64,000 nucleotides of DNA from an uncultured Marivita sp. (GTDB taxonomy: Bacteria; Pseudomonadota; Alphaproteobacteria; Rhodobacterales; Rhodobacteraceae). The translations under genes and the position numbers were made by a program. The stretch spans positions 186,001 to 250,000 of the forward strand of contig NZ_CANKYW010000005.1 in assembly GCF_947488135.1 (NCBI RefSeq), given 5' to 3'. Below, one piece after another: positions 33,828-43,219 of this stretch (its first letter is position 1; every line of letters begins with the position of its first letter). The notes under the pieces were generated by a model. That model saw only the letters and a list, made by a program, of their open reading frames with translations, ran no database searches and was not told where the DNA came from.

Positions 33828-34795
33828 AATCGACACTGATGCGGCTGGGCGCCGTCTGGGGGCTTGGCCTTCTGCTGATTGTGCTGCTGATCACCTTCTC
33901 GGTGCTGTTGCCCGACACCTTCCCAACGGCCTTCACCTTTTCGTCGCTGGCCTCCAGCCGGTCGATCTATGCCATGGCCGCCCTTGCGGTGATGATCCCG
34001 CTGATCGCCAACCAGTTCGACCTGTCGGTCGCGGGTGTCATAGGGCTCAGCCAGATCCTCGCCATCGGGCTCCAGACGCAATCGGGCATTTCCTGGCCGA
34101 CGACCTGCGCGATCGTGCTGGCCATCGGTATGTGCGTTGGCGCGGTCAACGCCTGGCTGGTGGCCTACGTGCGCATCCATTCCTTCGTGGCAACGCTGGG
34201 TGTCGGGTCGGTGCTGATCGGCCTGCTGCAATGGTACACCCAGGGGCGCCAGGTGGTCGGCGACCTGCCCGAAGCCTACATCGCGCTGGCCTCTCGCCTT
34301 CCTGGCACGCTGATCCCGATGCCGATGATCTATGCGCTAGTGCTGGCGCTGATCTTGTGGATCATATTCGAATACTCGCCCTTCGGCCGACATCTCTACG
34401 TGATCGGGGACAATCCGCGCGCGGCGCAACTGAATGGTATCCCCGAACAGCGCTACACCGCCTATGCCTTTATCGCCGCCGGTTTCGTCGCGGCGCTGAC
34501 AGGCATCATCCTGCAGGCACAACTGCGGATCGGACAGTCGACCGTGGGGCAGGAATTCCTGCTTCCCGCCTTCTCGGCGGCACTGCTGGGTGCCACCACA
34601 ATCAAGCCGGGGCGGGTCAACGTCTGGGGCACGATGATCGCTGTCGCTGTGCTGGCCGTCACGGTCGGCGGGCTGAACCAGCTGGGCGCGCCCTTCTTCG
34701 TTGAACCGCTCTTCAACGGGCTGATGCTAACCATAGCAGTGGGCCTGTCGGTGACCGCCGCGCGCCGCCGCGAAGCCGCCGTGACGGAGAAATAG
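33824..34795 (+). CDS. Sugar ABC transporter permease (RbsC-like)
   Basis: The 323-residue protein shows 8-10 hydrophobic segments and the BPD_transp_2 blocks VAGVIGLSQILAIGLQ, GRHLYVIGDNPRAAQLNGIPEQRYTAYAFIAAGFVAALTGI and FLLPAFSAALLGATTIKPGRVNVWGT. It completes a one-permease sugar importer (dimer in the membrane). Confidence 0.93.
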   Translation: MKSTLMRLGAVWGLGLLLIVLLITFSVLLPDTFPTAFTFSSLASSRSIYAMAALAVMIPLIANQFDLSVAGVIGLSQILAIGLQTQSGISWPTTCAIVLAIGMCVGAVNAWLVAYVRIHSFVATLGVGSVLIGLLQWYTQGRQVVGDLPEAYIALASRLPGTLIPMPMIYALVLALILWIIFEYSPFGRHLYVIGDNPRAAQLNGIPEQRYTAYAFIAAGFVAALTGIILQAQLRIGQSTVGQEFLLPAFSAALLGATTIKPGRVNVWGTMIAVAVLAVTVGGLNQLGAPFFVEPLFNGLMLTIAVGLSVTAARRREAAVTEK

Positions 34796-34797
34796 CC

Positions 34798-35658
34798 ATG
34801 CCCGATTTCCCGATCATCGACGCACACGTCCACATCTTCGATCCCGGCAGGCTGCGCTATGCTTGGATGGAAGTGGTTCCTGCGCTTCAGGAAAAGCACG
34901 ATCTCGACCGGTTCTTCTCCAGTACGGGCGCAGTGCAGGTCGATGCGGCGGTGTTTGTCGAGGTGGATGTGGACCAGGTCCAGCAGGGCGACGAGATCGA
35001 CATGGTGCACCAGGCGGCACGCGCCGACGCGCGGCTCAAGGGCATGGTCGCATCGCTGCCGCTGGAGCAGGGCGACGCCGCCCTGCCAATGCTGGAAGCC
35101 TATGCCGCACGCCCCCTCGCCCGCGGCGTGCGGCGGTTGATCGAGCGGCGGCACGATCAGCCCGGCTGGTGCCTTCAGGCCCCGCTACTCGAAAACCTGC
35201 GCCGTCTACCCGAGCGCGGCATGACCTTTGATCTGTGCCTTTACAACGGGCAATTGCCGGAAGTGACCGAAATGGTCGACGCCTGCCCCGACACGGCCTT
35301 CATCGTCGATCACTTTGCCAAGCCGGATGCCAAAAACGGGGTGTTTCAACCCTGGGCCGACAACCTGCGCAAACTCGCCGAGCGGCCCAACGTGATGTGC
35401 AAGTTCTCGGGCCTCACCACCGAGGCGGACCACGCGACCTGGACCGAGGCGCAACTGAAACCCTATATCGCGCACGCGCTCGACTGTTTCGGGATCGACC
35501 GGGCCTTGTTCGGCGGCGACTGGCCGGTCAGCGAACTGGCCGGACCCTATGACCGCTGGGTGGCGCTTCTGGACGATGTGCTGAGCGGCGAAAGCGACGA
35601 TGCACTGCGCCAATTCTATCGCGGCAATGCCGCGCGTTTCTACCGACTAGAGGTGTAA
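34798..35658 (+). CDS. Amidohydrolase-2 family lactonase (fuconolactonase-like)
   Basis: The 286-residue barrel starts IIDAHVHIFDPGRLRYAWM with an intact HxH. It continues FVEVDVDQVQQGDEIDMV, GVRRLIERRHDQPGWCLQ, FIVDHFAKPDA and FGGDWPVSELAGPYDRWV, the layout of L-fucono/rhamnono-1,5-lactonases and 4-sulfomuconolactonase. It follows the permease by 2 bp. In the proposed route it hydrolyses the sugar lactone to the free aldonate in the cytoplasm. Confidence 0.85.
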   Translation: MPDFPIIDAHVHIFDPGRLRYAWMEVVPALQEKHDLDRFFSSTGAVQVDAAVFVEVDVDQVQQGDEIDMVHQAARADARLKGMVASLPLEQGDAALPMLEAYAARPLARGVRRLIERRHDQPGWCLQAPLLENLRRLPERGMTFDLCLYNGQLPEVTEMVDACPDTAFIVDHFAKPDAKNGVFQPWADNLRKLAERPNVMCKFSGLTTEADHATWTEAQLKPYIAHALDCFGIDRALFGGDWPVSELAGPYDRWVALLDDVLSGESDDALRQFYRGNAARFYRLEV

Positions 35659-35661
35659 TCA

Positions 35662-36750
35662 ATGGCCTTCTATCCCAAGACCGAAACCGATCTGTCGATC
35701 GAGAAAGACCGGCTTCTGAACACGGTCACCGCCGTCTTTGCCGCCTGCGGTATGCCAGACACCGACGCCGCCACACTCGCCGGCACCTTGGTACATTCCG
35801 ACATGCGCGGGGTGCATTCGCATGGCGTTCTGCGGGTGCCCGACTATGTGGGCAAGATGACCCGCGAGGGAGTCAACCCGGCGGCGAACCCCAAGGTGAT
35901 CTCTCAAAAGGGCGGTGCGTTGGTGGTCGATGCCGATAACGGCATGGGCCAGATTGGGGGCACCTTCGCCATGGACCGAGCGATCAGTGCCGCGCGTGAA
36001 CACGGGCTGGCCTATGCGGCGGTTCGCAATTCCAACCATTGCGGCGCGCTCGACTGGTACGCAATGCGCGCCGCCGCAAAGGGCATGGTCGGCATCTGCG
36101 GCACCAACGCCCTGCCGACGATGGCTCCTTGGGGCGGCAAGGACAAGATCGTGGGCATCAACCCTCTTTCCGTCGCATGCCCGGCGGAACAGGAAAACGA
36201 TCTTGTGCTCGATTTCGCCTTTGGCGAAACGGCCCATGGCAAAATCCGGGTCTATCACCAGAAAGGTGAGCCGATTCCCGAAGGCTGGGCCTTTGACGAA
36301 GACGGCTTTCCTACGACCGATGCAGGCCGGGCGCTAACCGGCCTTATTCAACCGATTGGAGCGCATAAGGGCATCGGGCTGGGCATGATGGTCGGCATAC
36401 TGTCGAGCCTCTTGTCGGGCGCGGGCTACGGGTTGGAGACAGGCAACATGGTCCACGGGCCGACTGCGGGCAAAGACGGGCAGTTCTATCTGGCCATCGA
36501 CATCGCCGCCTTTGTCGACCCCGCCGAGTTCCGCCGCCGCATCGACGGGATCGTGGCGCAGGTTCACGGTTCGGCCAGGCGCGACGGTGTCGAACGGCTC
36601 TATGTTCCGGGCGAGATCGAGGCCGGGTTCGAAGCACACTACGCCGCCGAGGGCATCACGCTGGCGCGCACCACGGTTGAGGATATCAACGCCGCCGTCG
36701 ACAGCCTGGGCGTTGCCGCAAGTCACGCGCTGCCCCTCGCCGATGAGTGA
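35662..36750 (+). CDS. Ldh-family (malate/L-lactate/ureidoglycolate-type) NAD(P)-dependent dehydrogenase
   Basis: This 362-residue protein has the Ldh_2 fold: MRGVHSHGVLRVPDYV, GGTFAMDRAISAAREHGLAYAAVRNSNHCGALDWYAMRA with the catalytic His, and NPLSVACP. Relatives reduce or oxidise 2-keto acids (diketogulonate, delta-piperideine carboxylate, malate). There are 3 bp between it and the lactonase gene. It likely interconverts a keto and hydroxy acid of the sugar-acid pathway. Confidence 0.88.
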   Translation: MAFYPKTETDLSIEKDRLLNTVTAVFAACGMPDTDAATLAGTLVHSDMRGVHSHGVLRVPDYVGKMTREGVNPAANPKVISQKGGALVVDADNGMGQIGGTFAMDRAISAAREHGLAYAAVRNSNHCGALDWYAMRAAAKGMVGICGTNALPTMAPWGGKDKIVGINPLSVACPAEQENDLVLDFAFGETAHGKIRVYHQKGEPIPEGWAFDEDGFPTTDAGRALTGLIQPIGAHKGIGLGMMVGILSSLLSGAGYGLETGNMVHGPTAGKDGQFYLAIDIAAFVDPAEFRRRIDGIVAQVHGSARRDGVERLYVPGEIEAGFEAHYAAEGITLARTTVEDINAAVDSLGVAASHALPLADE

Positions 36751-37684
36751 GGCCGGCACACCGCTCCGCTCTTCGCCGCTGCGCGCGGATGTGGCCCGGT
36801 TCCTGCACATCATTGGCCGGTCGCTGCCCGAGGATGTGGCGCCGACGTTGGCCAATATCCGCGCCCATGCCGACGCGATCCGGACCGAGTTGAATCGCGG
36901 CGGACCGGTCATGGACCGGCAGCAGGATGTGATGTCGGTAAGTGGGATGCCGGCCCGGCTCTATGTTCCCGAGGAGACAGCCGGCACCCGGCTGGTAGTC
37001 TATCTGCATGGCGGCGGCTGGACCATCTTGGGGCTTGATACCCACGACCGGCTGATGCGCGAACTGGCCTCAGCCAGCGGGCTGCCGGTTCTGGCGCTCG
37101 ACTATCCGCTGGCGCCCGAACACCCCTTTCCCCGCGCAATCGAGGCCATCTGCACAGCCCTGGCTGGCATCGACCTACCCGGCCTCTCTCCCAGTCTGCC
37201 GCTGGTGCTGGCCGGGGATTCAGCGGGAGCGAACCTCGCCTTGGGCAGCTATCTGCATCTGGGCGCACCCTTGGGCATCGGCGGTCTGCTGCTGAACTAT
37301 CCCGTGCTGGACGCGGATTTCACCCGCCCGTCTTATCGCCGCTACGGCACCGCGCCCTATATGCTGAGCATTGAAAAAATGGCCGGATTCTGGAGCAATT
37401 ATTGCCCTGACCCCGCCACGCGCAGCGATCCGCGCGCCGCGCCGCTCCGCGCCGATCCCGCCGCAATCCGCGTGCCGGTGCTGATGATTGTGGCTGGCAG
37501 CGATGCGCTGCGCAGCGAAAACGAAGCCTTCCGCAAAAGGTTAAGCGATGCGGGCCAGGCGGTGGATTGGCATGTTTATGACGACATGCCCCACGCTTTC
37601 CTTGAAGCCATATCCCTTCTGCCCGAAGCGCGCCACGCGGTGGGTGTGGCAGCGAACTGGTTAAAGGGTTTGAAAGATGGCTGA
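36743..37684 (+). CDS. Alpha/beta hydrolase (hormone-sensitive-lipase-like esterase)
   Basis: The 313-residue protein has HGGGWT (oxyanion-hole HGGG), the nucleophile elbow GDSAGANLALG, and VAGSDALRSENEAF with DMPHAFLEA supplying Asp and His. A short cap domain precedes (residues 1-60). It overlaps the Ldh gene by 8 bp and the following reductase by 8 bp. It could remove an acyl group from an imported sugar or sugar acid; substrate unknown. Confidence 0.87.
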   Translation: MSEAGTPLRSSPLRADVARFLHIIGRSLPEDVAPTLANIRAHADAIRTELNRGGPVMDRQQDVMSVSGMPARLYVPEETAGTRLVVYLHGGGWTILGLDTHDRLMRELASASGLPVLALDYPLAPEHPFPRAIEAICTALAGIDLPGLSPSLPLVLAGDSAGANLALGSYLHLGAPLGIGGLLLNYPVLDADFTRPSYRRYGTAPYMLSIEKMAGFWSNYCPDPATRSDPRAAPLRADPAAIRVPVLMIVAGSDALRSENEAFRKRLSDAGQAVDWHVYDDMPHAFLEAISLLPEARHAVGVAANWLKGLKDG

Positions 37685-38546
37685 CAAGATGACCCGCGTC
37701 GCCCTGCTTGGCACCGGATTGATGGGCCTGCCCATGGGGCAGCGCCTGCTGGCGGCAGGCTTTCCCCTGACCGCCTGGAACCGGACGCTGGGCAAGGCCA
37801 GGCCCTTGGCCGAGGCGGGCGCGCAGCTTTGCGCCGATCCGGCAACGGCGGTGGCGGGCGCAGAAGTCGTAATCACCATGCTTGCCGATGGCCCTACCGT
37901 GCAAAAGGTGCTGCTGGACCCTGCCTTGATCGAGGCGCTGGCCGACGACGCAGTGGTGATCGACATGTCCTCGACCGACCCACAAGAGGCCCGGACTTGT
38001 TCCAGGATGCTGGGTAAGCGTGGCGTAGCTTTTGCCGATGGGCCGGTTTCGGGCGGCGTGGTCGGAGCTGAGTTTGGAACGCTCAGCATCTTTCTGGGCA
38101 CGGACGGGCAGACTGCGGACACCCTTGCCCCCGTCCTCGCACCGCTTGGGCGAGCCCATCATCTGGGCCCTGTCGGTAGCGGGCAAATTGCAAAGCTTGC
38201 CAATCAAGTGATCGTCGCGGCCAATATCACTGGTTTGGCCGAAGCGCTGTCATTTGCTGCGCACAACGGGTTGGACAAATCTGCTCTGCTGTCGGCATTG
38301 AATGGCGGTTTCGCTCACAGTCGTGTGGCCGAGGTGCACGGCCCCCGTATGGCATCCGGCGATTTCTCGCCAAAGGGACGGCTGTCCACCCATATCAAGG
38401 ACCTCGAAAACACACTTCGTTTTGCCGGTGGCGACGTGAAACTGCCGCTCAGCCGCACCATCCGCGACCTGATGAACGAGGTCCGCAGCCAGCATGGCGA
38501 TCTCGACCACGCGGCAGTGTTCAGGGCCTACGAGGACCGACGCTGA
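37677..38546 (+). CDS. NAD(P)-dependent beta-hydroxyacid dehydrogenase (HIBADH/GarR-like)
   Basis: This 289-residue protein has the Rossmann start LLGTGLMGLPMGQRLLAAGFPLTAWNRT, substrate motif FADGPVSGGVVGAEFGTLSIFLG and catalytic Lys in GQIAKLANQVIVAANI. The family includes tartronate-semialdehyde reductase and 3-hydroxyisobutyrate dehydrogenase. With the isomerase-like gene that faces it, it could channel a C3 side product to glycerate. It is the last gene of the plus-strand operon. Confidence 0.88.
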   Translation: MADKMTRVALLGTGLMGLPMGQRLLAAGFPLTAWNRTLGKARPLAEAGAQLCADPATAVAGAEVVITMLADGPTVQKVLLDPALIEALADDAVVIDMSSTDPQEARTCSRMLGKRGVAFADGPVSGGVVGAEFGTLSIFLGTDGQTADTLAPVLAPLGRAHHLGPVGSGQIAKLANQVIVAANITGLAEALSFAAHNGLDKSALLSALNGGFAHSRVAEVHGPRMASGDFSPKGRLSTHIKDLENTLRFAGGDVKLPLSRTIRDLMNEVRSQHGDLDHAAVFRAYEDRR

Positions 38547-38573
38547 ACGCCCTCAAGTTCACGGACGGCATGG

Positions 38574-39302
38574 TCACGACAGCCGCATCCAGCCGCTGTC
38601 CTCCCCGCCATCGGAGCTGATGTATTCCGCGCCGAACGGGCCATCATATCCCGCGGCCTCGATTCTCCTGATTAGGTCGAAGGTCTCGTTATCCGGCGCG
38701 GCCCGCGCCGGCAGTGAGGCGATCTGAACATGGCCCACCGCTGGCGCGACCTGCTCGAAAACCTGCGCCGCGTCGCCGTGGATTTGCGCCGCGTGGAAAA
38801 CATCGAACAGGATGCCGACGCGCGCATCGTTCAGGCGGTCGACTATCTCGGCAGCTTGAAAGACGTCGTGCAGGAAATTGCCCGGCATGGCGGCGGGACA
38901 GATCGGCTCGATCAGAAGTTGTCGTTCGGAACAGTCGAGACCAAATCGCAGTGCGTCATGGAACGCCACTGCCGCGTCGGGCCCCTCGGCCACTCCGGCC
39001 GCCACACTGATCGCCTGCGCGTCCAGCGCGTTGGCGCAGTCAATTGCTCGCCTGATGCCGTCGCGCGCCGCCGCTTCGCTACCGGGGATCGCGGCCCCCA
39101 AGTCTTTCGGCGTGTTGAGACAGACCACCGGCAGGCGGGCGTCGTGCAGTGCATCGGCCACGGCGGGCGCCTCATCCAGCACGTCGTCGTGAAATTCAAC
39201 GGCACAGAACCCGTGCGCCTGCGCCCGCGCAACGCGCATGGCCAAGGGATGGTCGCGGAATAGAAAGCCCAGATTGGCAGAAAAGGAGGGAGCCCGCGTC
39301 AA
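38574..39302 (-). CDS. Hydroxypyruvate isomerase/sugar phosphate isomerase-like TIM barrel (AP_endonuc_2 fold)
   Basis: The 242-residue protein begins FSANLGFLFRDHPLAMRVARAQAHGFCAVEFH, as in Hyi and OtnI proteins. Metal-site residues lie in LIEPICPAAMPG, VGILFDVFHAAQIHGDAAQVFEQVAPAVGHVQIAS and FGAEYISS. It overlaps the dehydratase gene by 4 bp, so both are co-transcribed from the 41.1-kb promoter. It probably isomerises hydroxypyruvate or a 2-oxo-sugar acid. Confidence 0.85.
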   Translation of the reverse strand: MTRAPSFSANLGFLFRDHPLAMRVARAQAHGFCAVEFHDDVLDEAPAVADALHDARLPVVCLNTPKDLGAAIPGSEAAARDGIRRAIDCANALDAQAISVAAGVAEGPDAAVAFHDALRFGLDCSERQLLIEPICPAAMPGNFLHDVFQAAEIVDRLNDARVGILFDVFHAAQIHGDAAQVFEQVAPAVGHVQIASLPARAAPDNETFDLIRRIEAAGYDGPFGAEYISSDGGEDSGWMRLS

Positions 39303-41077
39303 TGGTTGTGACGGGGAAGTTTCTGCCCCACTCCCCTAAACGCGGTCGCCTCCGTAAGGACGGCACCCTCCGACAGATCGTTGACTGCGGCGCGATACAT
39401 CTTTTGCCAGGGCGTCTCGTCCGCCGGAATGTCGATACCGGCCCCTTTCGCGCGCCGCGCTGCCAGCTCGCTGTCTTCCAGCTGTACGTCACAGCGCCCG
39501 CTGTTCAAATCAACGCGGATCAAGTCGCCGTCGCGCAGCAACGCGAGGCCGCCGCCCGCCGCCGCCTCGGGCGAGACATGCAAGATTGACGGTGCGCCAG
39601 AGGTGCCGGACTGCCGCCCGTCGCCTATTGTCGGCAGCGCTTCGATCCCCTTACTCAAAAGATGATCGGGCGGCTGCATGTTGACGACTTCGGCAGACCC
39701 GGGCCAGCCTTTCGGCCCGGCACCGCGGATGACAAGAATACAGTCTTCGTCAATGTTCAGGTCCGGATCATTCAGCCGGTGATGATAGTCGTCGGAGGAC
39801 TCGAAGATCACCGCCCGTGCTTCCAGTACATTCTCCCGCCCCGGATGTGACAGATAGCGTGCGCGAAAATCGGGCGAGATCACCGAGGTCTTCATTACTG
39901 CGAATTCAAAGAAATTGCCGGACAAGACTAGAAAACCGGCCCGATCCATCAAGGGCGAATCAAAGGAGCGTATGACGTCACCGTCACTGATCGCGGCGCC
40001 CTTGAGGTTTTCAGCGACGCTTTGCCCTGCCACGGTTCGCGCCGTGCCGTCCAAATGGCCAGCATCCAGAAGTGTGCGCATCACCGCGGGCACTGCGCCA
40101 GCCCGGTGAAATCGCTCGCATAGGTAAGCACCGGCAGGTTGCACATTGGCCAGCAGCGGGATGTCGTAGCCGACCGCCCAATCCGCACGACCAAAATTCA
40201 CCCCGCAATGTGCCGCTATTGCTTGCAGATGCGGTTGCGCGTTGGTCGAACCGCCAAGAGCCGCAACCACCCGCACCGCGTTCAGGAAGGCCTCGCGCGT
40301 CATGATGTCGAGTGGCTTGAGGTCTTCGCAGACCAGTTCCACTGCGCGTGCGCCGGTGCGATACGCCATCTGGCCACGTTCACGATAAGGTGCGGGGATT
40401 GCCGCGCAGTAGGGCAGTGACATGCCAAGCGCCTCGGCAACGGCGTTCATCGTACTTGCCGTGCCCATCGTGTTGCAATGCCCGGTAGAAGGCGCAGAAC
40501 CGAAGGCGCGGTCGTAGAATTCGTCTTGTGTGATCTCCCCCGCCGCTTGCTTGCGTCGCGACTCCCAAATCACTGTGCCTGAGCCGACCAGGCGATTTTC
40601 GTGCCATCCATCCAGCATTGCGCCGCTGGACAAAACAATCGCCGGCAAATTAACCGTGGCCGCTGCCATAAGGGCGGCAGGCGTGGTCTTGTCGCAGCCG
40701 GTGGTCAGCACGACGCCATCAAAAGGATAGCCATGCAGCAGCTCTACCAGTCCCAGATATGCCAGATTGCGATCCAGCGCGGCAGTGGGGCGGCGGCAAT
40801 TCTCGAAAATTGGATGTATGGGGAATTCCAGAGGAATGCCGCCTGCGTCGCGGATACCGTCCCGCACACGCTTGGCAAGGTCCAAATGCACCCGGTTGCA
40901 AGGGGCTAGATCGCTGCCGCTTTGCGCGATACCAATGATGGGGCGCCCGCTGCGGAGTTCCTCCGGGGTTAGTCCGTAGTTGAAAAACCGCTCAAGGTAG
41001 AGCGCAGTCATGTCCGGACGATCGGGATTGTCGAACCAGTCTTGGGAGCGAAGACGGCGCGATACTTTGTCATTCAT
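39299..41077 (-). CDS. IlvD/Edd-family aldonate dehydratase (arabinonate/xylonate type)
   Basis: This 592-residue enzyme has the cluster cysteines in SDLAPCNRVH (C60), VVLTTGCDKTTPAAL (C128) and STGHCNTMGTAST, and the C-terminal swivelling domain (PKGWPGSAEV, DGRQSGTSGAPSILHVSPEAAAGG). Its length and start (LRSQDWFDNPDRPDMTALYLERFFNYGLTPEEL) match the pentonate dehydratase branch rather than IlvD. ATG 41077 was preferred over 41107, which lies closer to the operator. It makes a 2-keto-3-deoxy aldonate. Confidence 0.9.
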   Translation of the reverse strand: MNDKVSRRLRSQDWFDNPDRPDMTALYLERFFNYGLTPEELRSGRPIIGIAQSGSDLAPCNRVHLDLAKRVRDGIRDAGGIPLEFPIHPIFENCRRPTAALDRNLAYLGLVELLHGYPFDGVVLTTGCDKTTPAALMAAATVNLPAIVLSSGAMLDGWHENRLVGSGTVIWESRRKQAAGEITQDEFYDRAFGSAPSTGHCNTMGTASTMNAVAEALGMSLPYCAAIPAPYRERGQMAYRTGARAVELVCEDLKPLDIMTREAFLNAVRVVAALGGSTNAQPHLQAIAAHCGVNFGRADWAVGYDIPLLANVQPAGAYLCERFHRAGAVPAVMRTLLDAGHLDGTARTVAGQSVAENLKGAAISDGDVIRSFDSPLMDRAGFLVLSGNFFEFAVMKTSVISPDFRARYLSHPGRENVLEARAVIFESSDDYHHRLNDPDLNIDEDCILVIRGAGPKGWPGSAEVVNMQPPDHLLSKGIEALPTIGDGRQSGTSGAPSILHVSPEAAAGGGLALLRDGDLIRVDLNSGRCDVQLEDSELAARRAKGAGIDIPADETPWQKMYRAAVNDLSEGAVLTEATAFRGVGQKLPRHNH

Positions 41078-41133
41078 GCCAGTTTTGCCTATATATGGCG
41101 CACCCATGAGGGTAAAATAGCGCGTGTTCGTTA

Positions 41134-41147
41134 ATTTGGTATGATAA
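41134..41147. promoter_or_regulatory. ATACCAAA operator box, dehydratase promoter
   Basis: ATTTGGTATGATAA is the inverted form of the box at 31168-31181 (TTATCATACCAAAT). It lies 57-70 bp before the dehydratase start, in the 108-bp gap between the GntR and dehydratase genes, and is a likely repressor site. Confidence 0.55.
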
Positions 41148-41185
41148 CTTTTTCGTTGACGGACGTCAATTGCGCCCGGGCATCT

Positions 41186-41872
41186 TCAGTCTTCGGTAAT
41201 CGCGCGCCAGTAGCGTTCCGAAACTGCCGTCAGATGCCGCTCCATCGCCTCAAGCGCGGGATATTCCCGCCCTGCGGCAATCGCCTCATAAATTTCGCGA
41301 TGCTCGGCCACTACATCCTGCGTGCTGACCGCTTGGGAGGACACTGCGCGCTGTTCGATTAGCCAATCATGTAGAGCGCTTACCAGCGCGATGAAGACTT
41401 CGTTGCCGACAATGTCGGCGATGGTGCTGTGAAAGGCGAGGTCCGTTTTCTGAAATTCGCCGGCGTCGGTTGCTGCTGCGTTGGCCTCGAATGCGGCGTA
41501 GAGACGTTCAATGTCATCCGGCCCAGCTTTGCGGGCAGCATCGCGCGCAAGCATTGCCTCTACCGAGATGCGCGCGTCTTGCATTTTCTTCGCGCCGCGC
41601 GGGCGGGACAAAAAATAGCGCGCAGCACCTGACAATGTTTCGACCAGCGGTTGCACAGAAGGCTCGGCGACCCGTCCGCGAGCGCCGTGACGCATCTCAA
41701 CTAGTCCCTTTCGTTCGAGTGAAAACAACGCCTCGCGAACCGAAGCGCGTCCTGCCGCAAACATCTCCATGATCTCGCGCTCCGGCGGTAGGCGATCTTG
41801 CACCTTTAGCGCGCCAGAAATGATCTTGAGCTCTAGTGCGTCAGCGATCTCCTCGAACTTCTTTCTTTTCAT
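41186..41872 (-). CDS. FadR/GntR-family regulator of the sugar-acid regulon
   Basis: The 228-residue protein has a winged helix KFEEIADALELKIISGALKVQDRLPPEREIMEMFAAGRASVREALFSLERKGLVEM and an FCD domain. Metal ligands are visible in FQKTDLAFHSTIADIVGNEVF (D/H), AEHREIYEAI and MERHLTAV. It stands between the dehydratase and TRAP genes. Palindromic ATACCAAA boxes at four promoters fit the UxuR/ExuR-like operator preference of this family, so it is the likely local repressor, relieved by a sugar acid or keto-deoxy acid. Confidence 0.9.
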   Translation of the reverse strand: MKRKKFEEIADALELKIISGALKVQDRLPPEREIMEMFAAGRASVREALFSLERKGLVEMRHGARGRVAEPSVQPLVETLSGAARYFLSRPRGAKKMQDARISVEAMLARDAARKAGPDDIERLYAAFEANAAATDAGEFQKTDLAFHSTIADIVGNEVFIALVSALHDWLIEQRAVSSQAVSTQDVVAEHREIYEAIAAGREYPALEAMERHLTAVSERYWRAITED

Positions 41873-41944
41873 TGCCGTGCTGCCCTCATCTCAGACTTAA
41901 ACTGTTGATACCACGAGCCCGCGGGTGCCGCCAAACGCAATTCG

Positions 41945-43219
41945 TTAGCGCAGCAGCGACGGGAGGAATAGCGAAAGCGCGGGAACAAGCGAAACCAGCA
42001 ACAGCGAGAGAAAAAGCGGGACGAGGAAAGGCAGGGTGGCCTTAGTGACGAATTCCACCGATCTGTTCCCGACGCGCGCAAGCACGAAAAGGATCACGCC
42101 AACGGGTGGAGTCATCAGCCCGATCATCAGGTTCAGCACCATCATGATGCCCAACTGCACAGGGTCCAGCCCGATATCGGCCGCAATGGGCATCATCACG
42201 GGCACAAGGATAGTGATCGCTGCCACGGGTTCGAGGAAGAGGCCCACCAATAGTAGCACAAGGTTTATCAGCAGAATCACTAGGATCGGGTTGTCGGACA
42301 CTGTCAGGATCGCGCCAGCCAGATGGTCTGGGACCCGGTTGATCGTCAGTACCCAAGCGAAGGCAGAGGCGGCTGCAACAACCAGTAGAACCGCCGCTGT
42401 GGTTTCTAGCGTGTCCAGGAAGATTGCGGTAATCCTGCGCAATCCCATCGTCTGGTAAATCAGGGTGCCAAGAATAAGTGCATAGATCACGGCGGCGACA
42501 GATGCTTCGGTCGCGGTGAAGGCGCCGGTCATTATGCCGCCGATAATGATACCGGGCGTGACCAGCGAGAGGAACGCTCGCGCGCCAGTGTAGCGGATGC
42601 GACCGAGCGACAGGCGGGTGTCAGCCGGATAGCCGCGGCGGCGCGCTACAATCGCGATCATCGCCATCAGAGTGAGCGCGATTAGAAGCCCCGGCACGAT
42701 CCCAGCCAGAAAAAGCGCACCGATGGACGTTCCGGTTTGCACGCCATAGATAACCAATGGCAGGCTGGGCGGGATGATCGGCCCGATAGCTGAAGAGGCG
42801 GCGGTGATGCCAATCGCAAAATCGTCGTCATAGCCTCGATCACGCATCGCCTTCAATTCAATGGCGCCAAGCCCCCCAGCGTCTGCTGCTGCAGCGCCTG
42901 ACATGCCAGAAAAAATGACAGATGCCACGACATTTACATGCCCCAACCCGCCACGCAGCCAGCCGATCAATGATAGTGCAAAATCAAAAATACGCGCAGT
43001 GATGCCCGCACTGTTCATAAGGTTCCCGGCGAGTATGAAGAAAGGCACCGCCAGCAGAGGAAAGCTGTCCACCCCACCTACCATGCGCTGCACCACCACG
43101 AATTCCGGCACCCGGCCGGTCATGGCTACATACGATAGAGCTGAAAGCCCAAGTGCCACGGCAATCGGGGCGCCGATGATCAATAGCACCGCAAGGATGA
43201 CAAACATTGCGATGATCAT
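41945..43219 (-). CDS. TRAP transporter large permease (DctM family)
   Basis: This 424-residue protein is nearly all membrane helix, with GHVNVVASVIFSGMSGAAAADAGGLGAIE, ITAASSAIGPIIPPSLPLVIYGVQTGTSIGALFLAGIVPG and LLVGLFLEPVAAITILVPVMMPIAADIGLDPVQLG. It overlaps the small-subunit gene by 4 bp. Together with the divergent dctP gene product it forms a Na+-coupled uptake system for a carboxylic sugar acid. Confidence 0.93.
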   Translation of the reverse strand: MIIAMFVILAVLLIIGAPIAVALGLSALSYVAMTGRVPEFVVVQRMVGGVDSFPLLAVPFFILAGNLMNSAGITARIFDFALSLIGWLRGGLGHVNVVASVIFSGMSGAAAADAGGLGAIELKAMRDRGYDDDFAIGITAASSAIGPIIPPSLPLVIYGVQTGTSIGALFLAGIVPGLLIALTLMAMIAIVARRRGYPADTRLSLGRIRYTGARAFLSLVTPGIIIGGIMTGAFTATEASVAAVIYALILGTLIYQTMGLRRITAIFLDTLETTAAVLLVVAAASAFAWVLTINRVPDHLAGAILTVSDNPILVILLINLVLLLVGLFLEPVAAITILVPVMMPIAADIGLDPVQLGIMMVLNLMIGLMTPPVGVILFVLARVGNRSVEFVTKATLPFLVPLFLSLLLVSLVPALSLFLPSLLR